Part shown: positions 20,722 through 28,264 of the stretch, piece after piece | How positions within the stretch are numbered: position 1 is the stretch's first letter | How the letters are laid out: every line of letters begins with the position of its first letter | Assembly: GCA_049974865.1 (NCBI GenBank) | Contig: JBNGCX010000004.1 | Location: forward strand, 1 to 64,000 | Reading direction: 5' to 3' | Source of the DNA: JAGSOU01 sp049974865 | GTDB taxonomy: Bacteria > Pseudomonadota > Alphaproteobacteria > Rhodobacterales > Rhodobacteraceae | DNA length: 64,000 bases | Notes under the pieces: generated by a model | Told to the model about the DNA's origin: nothing | Database searches by the model: none | The model's input: the letters and a program-made list of their open reading frames with translations, nothing else | Translations under genes and position numbers: made by a program

Positions 20722-21462
20722 TCACTCGCGATTGCCGAGGAACTGCAGCAGGAACATGAACAGGTTGATGAAGTCGAGATAGAGGTTCAGCGCCCCCATG
20801 ATCGCCGACTTGGCCAGCCATTCGCTGTCCATCGCCTGGGCGTGCTGGATGTATTCTGTCTTGATGCGCTGGGTGTCATAGGCGGTCAGGCCCGCGAAGA
20901 TCAGGACGCCCAGCACCGAGATCGCGAACATGATCGCGGGCGAGCCGAGGAAGATGTTCACGATCGAGGCGACCAGGATGCCGATCACGCCCATGATCAG
21001 GAACGAGCCCCAGCCCGAGATGTCCTTCTTGGTGGTGTAGCCCCAGAGCGACAGGCCCGCGAAGGAAATCGAGGTGACCAGGAAGGTCTGCGCGATCGAC
21101 AGGTCGGTGAAGGCTTTGAAAATCCAGGAAATGGACAGGCCCATCGCCGCGGCGAAGGCGTAGAAGAACAGCTGCGCGCCGGCGGCCGACAGCCGGTTGA
21201 TGGCGGCGCCGAAGGCGAAGACCATGATCAGCGGCAGGAACATCGCGATCCAGCCGAGGATGTTCGGCGACAGCGTCACCGGGTCGCGGAAGATGCTGAG
21301 CAGCGCATCGCTGGAGCCGATGGCCCAGGCCACGCCGGCCGTCACCAGCAGGCCCACGGACATGGTGCCGTAGACCTTGTTCATATGGGCGCGGAGCCCC
21401 TCGTCAATCTGCGCGGTGCGAACACCGGCCTGGCCCGCGCGGATCGTGTTGTAGTCAGCCAT
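20722..21462 (-). CDS. Bax inhibitor-1/YccA-family membrane protein
   Basis: 246 residues with seven predicted transmembrane helices. Family landmarks are MSVGLLVTAGVAWAIG, GLSISWIFKAFT, the TYDTQRIK-like loop FAGLTAYDTQRIKTEYIQ, and the terminal ALNLYLDFINLFMFLLQFLGNRE. BI-1/YccA proteins are pH-sensitive calcium-leak channels in characterised members, and YccA modulates the FtsH protease in E. coli. It is the last gene before the rpmG/repeat region and has its own terminator. Which of the two roles applies here cannot be told from sequence. Confidence 0.93.
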   Translation of the reverse strand: MADYNTIRAGQAGVRTAQIDEGLRAHMNKVYGTMSVGLLVTAGVAWAIGSSDALLSIFRDPVTLSPNILGWIAMFLPLIMVFAFGAAINRLSAAGAQLFFYAFAAAMGLSISWIFKAFTDLSIAQTFLVTSISFAGLSLWGYTTKKDISGWGSFLIMGVIGILVASIVNIFLGSPAIMFAISVLGVLIFAGLTAYDTQRIKTEYIQHAQAMDSEWLAKSAIMGALNLYLDFINLFMFLLQFLGNRE

Positions 21463-21604
21463 TTAAGCCTCCGAGTTGAAACCTGTGGCGCGGCCGCGCG
21501 CGCGCGTACCGCCCTTGGCGTTGAATATCGGCAAGGGGCGGCGCGTTTTCAAGGTTTTCGGTGGGCTTTTCCAACCGGCTTTCGGGGCTTTTCGCCGCGC
21601 CGCC

Positions 21605-21811
21605 TCAGGCGTCGGGCAGGTCCCAGAAACCACGGCGGGCCTCGGCCTCGGCCTGGCCCCGGGTCAGGCCGATATCGGACAACAGCGCGTCGTCGAGCTG
21701 GGTCAGGCGGTGGCGCTGTGCGGCCACGCCGAAGGCCAGCCGCAGGCGCGGCAGCAGGCCGCGCGAGCGGCGGGCGGGCAGGGAGGTGCAGGGGGCGTTG
21801 ACACGAGACAT
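21605..21811 (-). CDS. DUF1127 small protein
   Basis: 68 residues, Arg-rich. The C-terminal DUF1127 motif is intact: HRLTQLDDALLSDIGLTRGQAEAEARRGFWDLP. Some members in alphaproteobacteria act in sRNA turnover or phosphate and carbon homeostasis by binding RNA; the role here is not known. It is transcribed divergently from a LysR-type regulator across a 126-bp region that contains a GATATATATC palindrome and is unusually AT-rich for this genome. It may be a LysR target. Confidence 0.9.
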   Translation of the reverse strand: MSRVNAPCTSLPARRSRGLLPRLRLAFGVAAQRHRLTQLDDALLSDIGLTRGQAEAEARRGFWDLPDA

Positions 21812-21937
21812 GGTCTTATCCTCTTTTCGAAATGCTGAACAGTGGGAGAAGTCCCATCATTTTGGTTGATATATATCGCCGCCTGTGCTTCATTTCGCAA
21901 ACGAATGATTTTCATGTTAAGCATCAGGAGACGTGAT

Positions 21938-22792
21938 ATGCCGCGCAACCTGGACATGACGGCCCTGCGGTCCTTCGTGGCCGTGGCGGATGCCGGCGGG
22001 GTGACCCGCGCGGCCGGCTTCCTGAACCTGACGCAATCGGCGGTGTCGATGCAGCTCAAGCGCCTGGAAGAGGCGCTGGACCTGAAGCTGCTGGACCGCT
22101 CGGCCCGAAAGATCGCGCTGACCGCGGCGGGCGAGCAGCTGCTGGGCTATGCGCGCCGGATGCTGGCGGTGAATGACGAGGTCTTTGCCCGGCTTACCGC
22201 CGAGGAATACGAGGGCGAGATCGTGCTGGGCGTGCCACATGACATCGTCTATCCCGCCATCCCGCAGGTGCTGCACCGCTTCCACGCCGACTTCCCGCGC
22301 GTCAAGGTGCAGCTCTTGTCCTCCTACACCCGCGGGCTGCACGAACAGTTCGCGCGCGGCGAGGTCGATGTCATCCTGACCACCGAGGACAGCTGCGGCC
22401 CGGGCGGCGAGACATTGCAAACCCGGCCTCTGGTCTGGATCGGCGCCCCGGGCGGGCAGGCGTGGAAGCAGCGCCCGCTCCGGCTGGCCTATGAATACAA
22501 TTGCATCTTCCGCCCCGGCGTGCAGGCGGCGCTGGACAAGGCCGGCATCCCCTGGGAGATGGCGGTGGAAAGCGACAGCACCCGCACCGTCGAGGCATCG
22601 GTCAGCGCCGATCTGGCGGTGCACAGCTCGATCGAGGGGACCGAGCCACCCTACGTGGAGCGCATCCAGCATGGCGGCGCGCTGCCCGAGCTGGCGTCGA
22701 CCCAGATCAATCTCTATGTCTCGGACGTGGCCGACAGCCCGGGCAAGGACCACCTGGCCGATCTGATCCGGCAGGCCTACCAGTCCGTCTAG
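21938..22792 (+). CDS. LysR-family transcriptional regulator
   Basis: 284 residues. The N-terminal winged HTH (MTALRSFVAVADAGGVTRAAGFLNLTQSAVSMQLKRLEEAL region) is followed by a LysR substrate-binding domain to the end. I chose ATG 21938, preceded by AGGAGA; an in-frame start upstream at 21842 would run through the AT-rich promoter. Divergent from DUF1127, its most likely target together with itself. The stop overlaps the stop of the convergent quinone oxidoreductase in a shared CTAG. The effector is unknown. Confidence 0.92.
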   Translation: MPRNLDMTALRSFVAVADAGGVTRAAGFLNLTQSAVSMQLKRLEEALDLKLLDRSARKIALTAAGEQLLGYARRMLAVNDEVFARLTAEEYEGEIVLGVPHDIVYPAIPQVLHRFHADFPRVKVQLLSSYTRGLHEQFARGEVDVILTTEDSCGPGGETLQTRPLVWIGAPGGQAWKQRPLRLAYEYNCIFRPGVQAALDKAGIPWEMAVESDSTRTVEASVSADLAVHSSIEGTEPPYVERIQHGGALPELASTQINLYVSDVADSPGKDHLADLIRQAYQSV

Positions 22793-23751
22793 GACGTGGT
22801 GACCACGACCTTCCCGGTGGATTTGCGGCTGCGCAGCAGGTCCAGTGCCTCGGTGGCGCGCTCCAGCGGCAGGGCGTGGCTGACATGCGGGTGCAGCTTG
22901 CCCTCGGCATACCAGCTGAACAGCTGCGCCATGGAGGAGGTCAGCACCTCGGGGCGGAATTTCAGGTAGCCGCCCCAGTAGAGGCCCAGCACCGACAGGT
23001 TCTTGACCAGCAGGTGGTTGGCCGGGATCTCGGGCAGGTTGCCGCTGGCAAAGCCGATCACCAGAATGCGCGCCTCGGGGTTGCAGGCGCGGAAGGCGGC
23101 GGCGAACATCTCGCCGCCGATGGTTTCATAAACCACGTCGGCGCCGCCCAGCGCCTTGACCTCATCGCGCAGGTCCTGCGTGTCGCTGTCGATCAGGTGG
23201 TCGGCGCCGGCCTGCCGGGCCACGGCCAGTTTTTCTGCGCCGCGGGCGCAGGCGATCACCCGCGCGCCCATGAGCTTGCCGATCTCCACCGCCGTCAGCC
23301 CCACGCCGCCCGCGGCGCCGGTGACCAGCAGCGTCTCGCCCGGCTGCAGCCGGGCCTTGTGGTCCAGTGCGACATGGCTGGTGCCATAGGCCACCTGGAA
23401 GGCGGCGGCCTCCTCGAAGCTCATCGAGCAGGGCAGGGGCACGCAGCGCGCGGCGGGGAAGCAGCCGTATTCGGCCAGCCCCCCGGACCCGGCGAAGACC
23501 GCCACCCGCTGGCCCACCAGCGTGGAATCCGTGCCGGGGCCCGCCGCCTCGACCGTGCCGGCCAGTTCCATTCCCAGGGTGACCGGCAACGGCGGGCGTT
23601 CCTGGTAACGGCCCTGGATCATCAGGAGATCGGCGAAATTCAGGCCGCAGGCCGCGATCCGCACCAGAAGTTCGCCTTCCGCGGGTTCGGGGATGTCGCA
23701 TTCGACCAGGGCCGGCGCATCCCCGTATTTCTCGACTTTCAACGCGCGCAT
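22789..23751 (-). CDS. NADPH:quinone oxidoreductase-type zinc-free MDR dehydrogenase
   Basis: 320 residues, medium-chain dehydrogenase/reductase superfamily. The GroES-like N-terminal half has AACGLNFADLLMIQGRYQ (no catalytic zinc cysteines), as in quinone reductases and crotonyl/enoyl reductases. The Rossmann half has LLVTGAAGGVGLTAVEIGKLMGARVIA, binding NADPH. It reduces quinones or activated alkenes in the cytoplasm; the physiological substrate is unknown. TAGGAGAG precedes the ATG. Transcribed away from the XRE-regulator gene across a 317-bp AT-rich region. Confidence 0.9.
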   Translation of the reverse strand: MRALKVEKYGDAPALVECDIPEPAEGELLVRIAACGLNFADLLMIQGRYQERPPLPVTLGMELAGTVEAAGPGTDSTLVGQRVAVFAGSGGLAEYGCFPAARCVPLPCSMSFEEAAAFQVAYGTSHVALDHKARLQPGETLLVTGAAGGVGLTAVEIGKLMGARVIACARGAEKLAVARQAGADHLIDSDTQDLRDEVKALGGADVVYETIGGEMFAAAFRACNPEARILVIGFASGNLPEIPANHLLVKNLSVLGLYWGGYLKFRPEVLTSSMAQLFSWYAEGKLHPHVSHALPLERATEALDLLRSRKSTGKVVVTTS

Positions 23752-23849
23752 GCGGCTCTCCTACCAGGTTTTCGGCCAGAGGTTACCCATTGGCCAGGGG
23801 CTTGGCCACAGAAAGCTAGTGCAAAACGCACAAGTTTAGGGCGAGTAAT

Positions 23850-23878
23850 TTTCGCAAATTGCATTGCAAAATGCGAAA
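23850..23878. promoter_or_regulatory. 29-bp imperfect palindrome, possible enhancer site
   Basis: TTTCGCAAATTGCA-T-TGCAAAATGCGAAA: 12 of 14 arm positions pair around a central T. It is centred about 185 bp upstream of the predicted sigma-54 transcription start, the usual distance for an enhancer-binding protein, and about 110 bp from the start of the oppositely oriented quinone oxidoreductase. The inner TTGCATTGCAA also resembles TTTGCAAA-type acyl-CoA-regulator sites. Confidence 0.55.
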
Positions 23879-24023
23879 TCGAAACCTCGGATCGGGGTGG
23901 ATGGGCGCGTTTTTTCTGTCAGCTTTGCGCGCTTGGCGTGTTTCAGTCATTCTCCAAAAAAATATCAAGAATTTACATATACTTAAATCTTTTCGGGCTT
24001 TCCATCTGATTCAGTCTGGGGAA

Positions 24024-24040
24024 TTGGCACGAAAATTGCT
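24024..24040 (+). promoter_or_regulatory. Sigma-54 (RpoN) promoter
   Basis: TTGGCACG-AAAA-TTGCT, an exact match to the -24/-12 consensus TTGGCACGN4TTGCW, with GG and GC spaced correctly. The expected start of transcription is near 24050, 19 bp before the XRE-regulator ATG at 24069. Confidence 0.78.
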
Positions 24041-24068
24041 TAAAAATTGATAAAACAGGAGTGCAGCC

Positions 24069-24440
24069 ATGAAACATCCCGTTGACGTCCATGTCGGCAA
24101 GCGTATCCGCCACCGTCGCTGGATGGTGGGCATGACCCAGCAGCAGCTCGCCGAGCGCGTGGGGATCAAGTTCCAGCAGATCCAGAAATACGAAACCGGG
24201 ATGAACCGCGTCAGCGCCTCCCGCCTGTGGGACATCGCAGATGCGCTGGAGGTTCCGGTGAGCTTCTTCTTTGAAGGGCTGGAACAGAAAGGCCAGAAGG
24301 CGGACAGCGCGGGCAAGGTGCCCGCCGACATCCTGTCGGACAAGGAGGCGCTGGAACTGGTGCGCTCCTACTACGCCATCCCCGAGACCCAGCGCCGCCG
24401 CCTGTTCGAACTGGCGCGCGTGCTCAGCGACGCCGACTGA
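24069..24440 (+). CDS. XRE-family helix-turn-helix regulator
   Basis: 123 residues. A Cro/C1-type HTH occupies residues 8-68, with TQQQLAERVGIKFQQIQKYE as the helix-turn-helix. A hinge follows (SFFFEGLEQKGQKADS), then a helical C-terminal part ending ELVRSYYAIPETQRRRLFELARVLSDAD, typical of a widespread alphaproteobacterial family of small regulators. AGGAG precedes the ATG. It is driven by an apparent sigma-54 promoter, which is unusual for this family. Targets cannot be read from sequence; the adjacent quinone oxidoreductase and histidinol-phosphatase-like genes are candidates. Confidence 0.9.
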   Translation: MKHPVDVHVGKRIRHRRWMVGMTQQQLAERVGIKFQQIQKYETGMNRVSASRLWDIADALEVPVSFFFEGLEQKGQKADSAGKVPADILSDKEALELVRSYYAIPETQRRRLFELARVLSDAD

Positions 24441-24518
24441 TCCGGCAGCTTGACCTGCAGCGGGCAAGGCTCTAGCCCCGCTACGGGGCGATCTCTGCCC
24501 CTGCAGCCGGAGCCGCCC

Positions 24519-25319
24519 ATGCCTGACCGACAGCGCGACGAATTGATCGCCACCGCCCATGCCCTCGCCGACGCGGCGCGGGTCGAAACACTGCATTATT
24601 TCCGCGACGGCGATCTCGGGATTTCCAACAAGGCCGAGGCAGGGTTCGACCCGGTCACCCAGGCCGATCATGCCGCCGAGGCGGCGATCCGCACCATCCT
24701 GGCCGAGCGCCGCCCCGACGACGGCATCCTGGGCGAGGAACAAGGCCTGACCGAGGGGACCAGCGGCCTGACCTGGGTGATCGACCCCATCGACGGCACC
24801 CGCGCCTTCCTGTCGGGCACGCCGACCTGGGGCGTGCTGGTGGCGCTGTCGGACGAGACCGGCCCGCGGCTCGGCATCATCGACCAGCCCTATATCGGCG
24901 AGCGTTTCATCGGCGGGCTGGGCGAGGCGCGGCTGGACGGGCCGCACGGCAGCCGCGCGCTGAAGACGCGCTCCACCGTGAGGCTCGACGAGGCGGTCCT
25001 GTTCACCACCTTCCCCGAGGTGGGGACCCAGGCAGAGCAGCGCGCCTTTCACGCGCTGGCCGCGCAGGCGCGGCTGACCCGCTACGGCATGGACTGCTAC
25101 GCCTATGCGCTGCTGGCGCTGGGCCAGATCGACCTGGTGGTCGAGGCCGGGCTGCACCCCTATGACATCCAGGCCCCCATCGCGGTGATCGAGGCCGCGG
25201 GCGGGGTCGTGACCGACTGGCAGGGCGGATCCGCCGCGAATGGCGGCCGCGCGCTGGCCGCCGCCAACCCCGAGATCCACGCCGCCGCCCTGGAAATCCT
25301 GTCACGGGTCGAGGGTTAA
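24519..25319 (+). CDS. Histidinol-phosphatase-like inositol monophosphatase family enzyme
   Basis: 266 residues. The metal-binding motifs of the IMPase fold are present: ILGEEQG (E of motif 1), WVIDPIDGTRAFLSGTPTWG (motif A) and the C-terminal GLHPYDIQAPIAVIEAAGGVVTDW (motif B). The WVIDPIDGTRAF version with TPTWG matches the HisN-type histidinol-phosphate phosphatase that serves histidine synthesis in alphaproteobacteria. Inositol- or PAP-phosphatase activity is an alternative. I chose the ATG at 24519 as the family-like N-terminus; no strong ribosome-binding site is visible. Three bases separate it from the next gene, so they are co-transcribed. Confidence 0.85.
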   Translation: MPDRQRDELIATAHALADAARVETLHYFRDGDLGISNKAEAGFDPVTQADHAAEAAIRTILAERRPDDGILGEEQGLTEGTSGLTWVIDPIDGTRAFLSGTPTWGVLVALSDETGPRLGIIDQPYIGERFIGGLGEARLDGPHGSRALKTRSTVRLDEAVLFTTFPEVGTQAEQRAFHALAAQARLTRYGMDCYAYALLALGQIDLVVEAGLHPYDIQAPIAVIEAAGGVVTDWQGGSAANGGRALAAANPEIHAAALEILSRVEG

Positions 25320-25322
25320 GCC

Positions 25323-26657
25323 ATGCGCCACACGCTGATCCGCGGCGCCGAGATGATCGTCACCATGGATGACGCGCGGCGCGAGTTGGCCGGGGCCGAC
25401 CTGCGCCTGAAGGGCGGGCAAGTGGCCCAGATCGGCCCCGCGCTGAAGCCGAACGGCGCCGAGATCGTCGAGGCCGCGGGCTGCATCGTGACGCCCGGGC
25501 TGGTGAACACCCATCATCACCTGTACCAGACGCTGACCCGCGCCGTGCCCGGCGGGCAGGATGCGCTGCTCTTCGGCTGGCTCAAGACGCTCTACCCCAT
25601 CTGGGGCCGGTTCGGCCCCGAGGAGATGCGCGTCTCGGCGCTGTTGGGGCTGGCCGAACTGGCGCTGTCGGGCTGCACGCTGAGCTCCGACCACCTGTAT
25701 CTTTTCCCAAACGGTGCGCGGCTGGACGACACCATCGCCGCGGCGGCCGAGATCGGTCTGCGCTTCCACCCCACCCGCGGCGCGATGAGCATCGGCGAAA
25801 GCGCAGGCGGCCTGCCGCCCGACGCGCTGGTGGAGCGCGAGGCGGATATCCTGGACGACTGCATCCGCGTCATCGACGCGTTCCACGACCCCCGCCCCGG
25901 GGCGATGGTGCGGGTGGGCGTGGCGCCCTGCTCGCCGTTCTCCGTCAGCCGCGAGCTGATGCGGGACGCGGCGGTGCTGGCGCGGGACAAGGGCGTACGC
26001 CTGCACACCCATCTGGCAGAAAATGATGAAGATATCGCTTACAGCGAGGCGCAGTTCGGCTGCCGCCCCGGCCAATATGCCGAGGACCTGGGCTGGACGG
26101 GCGATGACGTCTGGCATGCCCATTGCGTCAAGCTGGAAGGCCAAGAGATTGATCTCTTTGCCAGAACCGGGACGGGCGTGGCGCATTGCCCGTGCTCGAA
26201 CTGCCGGCTGGGGTCCGGCATCGCGCCGGTGCGCTCGATGCGGGATGCGGGGGTGAAAGTGGGGCTTGGCGTCGATGGCTCGGCCAGCAACGACGCGGGC
26301 AACCTGGTGGCCGAGGCGCGGCAGGCGATGCTGTTGCAGCGGGTGGCAAACGGGGCCGACGCGATGAGCGCGCGCGAGGCGCTGGAGATCGCCACGCGGG
26401 GCGGGGCCGAGGTGCTGGGCCGCGACGATTGCGGGCGGATTTCCCTTGGAAAACGGGCGGATATTGCGATCTGGGATGTCTCAGGGATAGAGGCCGCGGG
26501 CAGCTGGGACAAGGCGGCGCTGCTGCTGGCTGGGCCGACCAAGGTGCGCGATCTGTTCGTCGAGGGGCGGCAGGTTGTGCGCGACGGGCAGGTGGCGACC
26601 ATCGACCTGCCGCGGGTCATCGAGACGCAGAACCGGATGGCGCGGGCGCTGGCTTAA
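25323..26657 (+). CDS. 8-oxoguanine deaminase / amidohydrolase
   Basis: 444 residues, amidohydrolase superfamily, cytosine/guanine-deaminase branch. Metal ligands are visible as NTHHH (62-66), the HTHLAEN block (residue ~229), HAHCVKLEG and the GLGVDGSASND aspartate. This arrangement, with CVTPGLVNTHHHLYQTLTRA and PCSNCRLGSG, matches 8-oxoguanine deaminases, which turn 8-oxoguanine into urate; related triazine and hydroxyatrazine hydrolases share it. It converges with guanine deaminase, so the pair forms a purine catabolism unit. It follows the phosphatase gene by three bases. Confidence 0.85.
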   Translation: MRHTLIRGAEMIVTMDDARRELAGADLRLKGGQVAQIGPALKPNGAEIVEAAGCIVTPGLVNTHHHLYQTLTRAVPGGQDALLFGWLKTLYPIWGRFGPEEMRVSALLGLAELALSGCTLSSDHLYLFPNGARLDDTIAAAAEIGLRFHPTRGAMSIGESAGGLPPDALVEREADILDDCIRVIDAFHDPRPGAMVRVGVAPCSPFSVSRELMRDAAVLARDKGVRLHTHLAENDEDIAYSEAQFGCRPGQYAEDLGWTGDDVWHAHCVKLEGQEIDLFARTGTGVAHCPCSNCRLGSGIAPVRSMRDAGVKVGLGVDGSASNDAGNLVAEARQAMLLQRVANGADAMSAREALEIATRGGAEVLGRDDCGRISLGKRADIAIWDVSGIEAAGSWDKAALLLAGPTKVRDLFVEGRQVVRDGQVATIDLPRVIETQNRMARALA

Positions 26658-26684
26658 CCTGTCCGGTTTCGGGGCGTTGCGGAC

Positions 26685-26728
26685 GGTATGACGTGCATAT
26701 GACTTCCATATGAATTGCGTATGAGCTT
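26685..26728. repeat. Four tandem 11-bp repeats
   Basis: Four consecutive 11-mers begin at 26685, 26696, 26707 and 26718, all fitting NRTATGANNTN (first unit GGTATGACGTG). They occupy most of the 192-bp gap between the stop codons of the convergent 8-oxoguanine and guanine deaminase genes. The exact 11-bp period puts every TATGA on nearly the same DNA face. Confidence 0.7.
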
Positions 26729-26849
26729 GGGGTCGCCGCGGGTCGTTAACGTCTGCCGCCCGGGACGCGCAGCGGCCCGGGCAGCGCCCGACCGGCCCCC
26801 AGGGCGGGCGCTTCACGCCCACCCTCGGGCCGGGCGCGGCCCTCTGTGG

Positions 26850-28139
26850 CTATGTGGCGGGCCTTCCGTTCACCCACACCGCCCGGATGGCGCGGTCATC
26901 GCCCATCATGATGGTCGGGAACAGCGCCTCCCAGAAATCCGCGGCCCGGTCGGCGCGCTGGGCGATGGCGGGGGTGGAGGCGAGGTCGAGCACCACGAGG
27001 TCGGCCTCCAGCCCCGGTTTCAGGTTGCCGATCCTGTCCTCCAGCTGCAGCGCGCGGGCCGAGCCCTCGGTTGCCAGCCAGTAGAGCTCGGCCGGGTGCA
27101 GGGCGCGGTGGCGGAGCTGGGCGATCTCATAGGCCGCGGCCATGGTGCGGAGCATGGAGAAGCTCGACCCGCCGCCGGTGTCGGTGGCGAGGCCAATGCG
27201 CTGCCCCTCGTCCATCAGCCCGTCCATGTCAAAGAGGCCCGAGCCGATGAAGGTGTTGGAGGTGGGGCAGTGCACGATGCTCGACCCGCTTTCTTTCAGC
27301 ACCCGCCGCTCGCGCCCCGTCAGGTGGATGGCGTGGCCGAACAACGCGCCGGGGCCGAGCAGGCCGTAGCGTTCGTAGGTGTCGAGATAGTCGCGCGCCT
27401 CGGGGAAGAGGTCGTGCACCCATTCCACCTCGTCCTCCTGCTCGCTCAGATGGGTCTGCATCCGGCAGGTCGGATGCTCGGCCCAGAGCGCGCCCATCGC
27501 CTCGAGCTGCTCGGGCGTCGAGGTGGGGGAAAAGCGCGGGGTGATGACATAGGTCAGCCGGTCGTGGCCATTCCAGCGCCGCAGCAGCGCGAGGCTGTCG
27601 TCATAGGCGGATTGGGGCGTGTCGCGCAGCCCGTCCGGGGCATTGCGGTCCATGCAGGTCTTGCCGCCGAGCGCGCGCAGGCCGCGGCGCTGCGCCTCGG
27701 CGAAATAGGCGTCGACGCTTTCGGGATGGATGGTGCAGAAGCTGCAGGCCGTGGTGGTGCCGTTGGCCAGCGTCAGGTCGAAATAGCGCGCGGCGATCTC
27801 GGCGGCGTGACCCGCGTCGCCGAAGCGCATCTCCTCGGGGAAGGTATAGCTGTTCAGCCAGTCGATCAGCCGCTTGCCCCAGCTGGCGATGATCGCGGTC
27901 TGCGGGTAATGGGCGTGCGCGTCGATGAAGCCCGCGGTGATCAGCGCGTCGCCGTAATCGGTGACCGGCACCTCCGGGTGGCGCGCACGCATCTCGTCGA
28001 CTGGCCCGGTCTCGGCGATCTTTCCATCGGTGACCAGCACTGCCCCGCGTCGGTCATGCCGGGCGGCGGACAGGCCCTCGGCGAAGGGATCGGCGGTGAA
28101 GGCCAGGGTCTGGCCCAACAGGAGATGCGCTGCGGTCAT
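26850..28139 (-). CDS. guaD: Guanine deaminase
   Basis: 429 residues. GuaD hydrolyses guanine to xanthine and ammonia in the cytoplasm. The first metal motif GFIDAHAHYPQT, the family-specific CMDRNAPDGLRDTP, HLSEQ, and the C-terminal LATDTGGGSSFSMLRTM are all intact. I chose the ATG at 28139, with GGGAAAG upstream, over a TTG four codons earlier. Its 3' end faces the 8-oxoguanine deaminase across the 11-bp repeats; its 5' end shares a 125-bp divergent region with mgtE. Confidence 0.95.
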   Translation of the reverse strand: MTAAHLLLGQTLAFTADPFAEGLSAARHDRRGAVLVTDGKIAETGPVDEMRARHPEVPVTDYGDALITAGFIDAHAHYPQTAIIASWGKRLIDWLNSYTFPEEMRFGDAGHAAEIAARYFDLTLANGTTTACSFCTIHPESVDAYFAEAQRRGLRALGGKTCMDRNAPDGLRDTPQSAYDDSLALLRRWNGHDRLTYVITPRFSPTSTPEQLEAMGALWAEHPTCRMQTHLSEQEDEVEWVHDLFPEARDYLDTYERYGLLGPGALFGHAIHLTGRERRVLKESGSSIVHCPTSNTFIGSGLFDMDGLMDEGQRIGLATDTGGGSSFSMLRTMAAAYEIAQLRHRALHPAELYWLATEGSARALQLEDRIGNLKPGLEADLVVLDLASTPAIAQRADRAADFWEALFPTIMMGDDRAIRAVWVNGRPAT

Positions 28140-28264
28140 GGTCTTTCCCAAATCGTTCCGGGCGACAGCCTAGGCGGCGGGCGTGCGGGCGACAATTGCC
28201 GATCTTGCCCTGTCGCCGGGAAAATGGTTTCGCTATGCTGCGGCAAAACCCCGGGGGGCAGAGC

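Larger units (their letters stand above)
23752..24068. other. AT-rich 317-bp intergenic region with enhancer-like palindrome
   Basis: This is the longest gene-free stretch in the window and is visibly richer in A/T than its surroundings (for example AAAAAAATATCAAGAA near 23956). It contains a small inverted repeat GTGC-AAAAC-GCAC (23819-23831), the 29-bp palindrome at 23850-23878, and the sigma-54 promoter at 24024-24040. I see no ORF with a plausible ribosome-binding site in it. Confidence 0.7.

Noticed and set aside
21540..21604. Imperfect duplication of a TTTTCGGTGGGCTTTTCC-like unit after the DUF1127 gene
   Set aside because: Two loosely matching copies within a GC-flanked spacer; too degenerate to tell from chance, although the flanking GGCGGCGCG arms could form a long hairpin.
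21866..21875. GATATATATC palindrome between DUF1127 and the LysR gene
   Set aside because: A short AT palindrome is expected in an AT-rich promoter. It lacks the T-N11-A LysR pattern and has no second copy.
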